Part shown: positions 63,085-64,000 of the stretch, piece after piece
Layout: each line of letters opens with the position of its first letter
Position numbering within the stretch: the stretch's first letter is position 1
Source of the DNA: Ciceribacter lividus
GTDB lineage: Bacteria; Pseudomonadota; Alphaproteobacteria; Rhizobiales; Rhizobiaceae
Direction of reading: 5' to 3'
Assembly: GCF_003337715.1 (NCBI RefSeq)
Contig: NZ_QPIX01000003.1
Coordinates: 288,051-352,050 of the forward strand
DNA length: 64,000 bases
Translations under genes and position numbers: made by a program
The notes under the pieces: generated by a model
What the model was told of the DNA's origin: nothing
What the model saw: the letters and a program-made list of their open reading frames with translations, nothing else
Databases searched by the model: none

Positions 63085-63861
63085 CTATGCACCGATCGTG
63101 TGCCGCCCGATCTCCTGCCAGTAGCGGAGCCCCTCGATGACGCCGTCGGCCCGGGCGCGATCCGCGAGATAGACGTCGTCGCGTTCCTCAGCGAGCCGGC
63201 GCAGTACGGTGTGCCCATTCGAGGGAACGATGCCGCGCACGCCGTCGAGTAGGAACATGCCGAGGTCGTTGCCGGTGTCGCCGGCGACGACCGCCTCATG
63301 CAGGCCGATGCCGAGCTCTTCGCAAAGCCAGGTCAGCGCCTTGCCCTTGTCGGCGTTGCCGGGCAGCACGTCGAGGTCGCGTCCGCTCGAATAGACGAGT
63401 TTCACCGATAGACCCTCGGCGCGCAGTTCTTCTTCCAGTGCCTCGATGCGTTCGAGCGGGGCATCGTGGAAATACCAGCTGGACTTGTGCATGTGCTGAT
63501 AGCGTTCCGGTTGGCGCCTGATGCCGGGCAGGGACTGCAGCCGCTCCGCGATCCGGAGCGGGTCATAGTCATGGTCGAGCGAAGCGGCATAGGCCGCCGC
63601 GATGTCCGGCACTGTCGCGGCGTGCATCATCGTGCCGACGCCGCCGATGAGGTAATCGGCCTCCGGCAGGCCCTCCTCGGCGATGAAAGCCAATATGTCC
63701 TCGATAAGCCGGCCGCTGTTGTAGACGAGCAGCGGGCGGCTGTCAGGATCGAGGCTCGCCCAGTAGTCGGAGAACCGCCGGGAGGCGTCACGATCTCCGG
63801 CGAGCGTGCCGTCGAGGTCGGAGGAGAAAATCCGCGCTGGGTTCAGTCGCCGTCGTTCCAT
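63085..63861 (-). CDS. mfppA: HAD phosphatase, mannosylfructose-phosphate phosphatase-like
   Basis: 258 residues. SSDLDGTLAGD (motif I), VYNSGRLIEDILAFI (motif II region), Lys in NADKGKALTWL, and VVAGDTGNDLGMFLL (motif IV) define the sucrose-phosphate-phosphatase-like HAD family. It overlaps by 19 bases the gene upstream, whose end looks like a sucrose/mannosylfructose-phosphate synthase. The pair resembles mfpsA-mfppA of Agrobacterium, which makes the osmolyte mannosylfructose. The call depends on that context; sucrose-6-phosphatase is an alternative. Confidence 0.7.
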   Translation of the reverse strand: MERRRLNPARIFSSDLDGTLAGDRDASRRFSDYWASLDPDSRPLLVYNSGRLIEDILAFIAEEGLPEADYLIGGVGTMMHAATVPDIAAAYAASLDHDYDPLRIAERLQSLPGIRRQPERYQHMHKSSWYFHDAPLERIEALEEELRAEGLSVKLVYSSGRDLDVLPGNADKGKALTWLCEELGIGLHEAVVAGDTGNDLGMFLLDGVRGIVPSNGHTVLRRLAEERDDVYLADRARADGVIEGLRYWQEIGRHTIGA

Positions 63862-64000
63862 GGTTCATCCCAGTCCGCGTCATCGAGCGCTTGCGCCACC
63901 GGACGGCCTTCGACAAGCGCCACGAGCTGTTGGGCGATTCCGGTCCAGGTGAAGAGGCTGCGGGCCTTGTGGGCGCCCATGCGCGACAGACGACCGTAGA
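63843..64000 (-). CDS. Glycosyltransferase C-terminal fragment (mfpsA-like)
   Basis: Only the last 51 codons are in the window, running off the right edge. The sequence RLSRMGAHKARSLFTWTGIAQQLVALVEG and the acidic Trp-rich tail DWDEPWNDGD look like the end of a GT4 sucrose-phosphate/mannosylfructose-phosphate synthase (FTWTGIAQQL is the typical closing helix). The stop overlaps the phosphatase start by 19 bases, so the two are translated together. Identity is inferred mainly from the partner gene. Confidence 0.6.
   Translation of the reverse strand, partial: YGRLSRMGAHKARSLFTWTGIAQQLVALVEGRPVAQALDDADWDEPWNDGD

Overview
This is a GC-rich chromosomal stretch from an alphaproteobacterium, almost certainly a member of the Rhizobiaceae (Sinorhizobium/Ensifer or Shinella-like). 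Support comes from the Fe-S iron regulator RirA with an iron-responsive operator next door, a phasin and bdhA with TGC-N3-GCA (PhaR-type) promoter elements, a tRNA-His without G-1 and with A73 (a known alphaproteobacterial oddity), an alphaproteobacterial gshA, and a mannosylfructose synthase/phosphatase-like pair. I see no phage, insertion sequence, CRISPR array or rRNA. The window reads as core chromosome with several catabolic, stress and microaerobic modules.

Layout. 0-1.2 kb: start of a sensor kinase, a phasin and tRNA-His. 1.2-5.8 kb: small hypotheticals, then a phosphoribosyltransferase, a protein fusing a sensor-like N-terminal domain to a PRPP synthetase, and a COG2187 kinase-like protein. 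Two FNR/FixK-type boxes lie between the last two. 5.8-9.9 kb: an AttEFGH-like ABC exporter with a CrtC/AttH lipocalin. 9.9-16.7 kb: a DctS/DctR two-component system and a SHOCT membrane protein divergent from a Tat-exported TRAP transporter dctPQM. 16.7-21.3 kb: ubiV-ubiU-ubiT divergent from ubiD-ubiX, the O2-independent ubiquinone route. 21.3-24.1 kb: two divergent HupE/UreJ metal permease genes, one with a pentanucleotide repeat abutting its ribosome binding site, plus a membrane protein and a DUF1007 protein. 24-28.9 kb: a LysR regulator divergent from mmsA, then DUF898 and M48 protease genes. 29-30.8 kb: an iron-binding protein gene divergent from rirA. 31-38.9 kb: GMC oxidoreductase, gluconokinase, GFA protein, a putrescine/amine oxidation set (puuA/puuB-like, DadA-like) and an SDR without its catalytic Tyr.

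39-64 kb: tRNA-Gln, ppx/gppA and rlmE, an MFS exporter, guaB, a dienelactone hydrolase, adhP, patatin-bdhA, oxyR/katG with an intergenic OxyR site, LysR/DUF1127, a chemoreceptor ending in a CheR/CheB-type pentapeptide, a DUF937 protein, gshA, rsmE, a Pit phosphate transporter with a consensus Pho box, a Nudix hydrolase, and the mfppA/mfpsA-like pair cut by the window edge.

Several regulons can be read from operators: PhaR (polyhydroxybutyrate), RirA (iron), OxyR (peroxide), PhoB (phosphate) and FixK/FnrL (low oxygen). The most unusual content is the low-oxygen PRPP module at 2.3-5.8 kb and the repeat-headed HupE locus. Functions given for these two are inference, not demonstrated.
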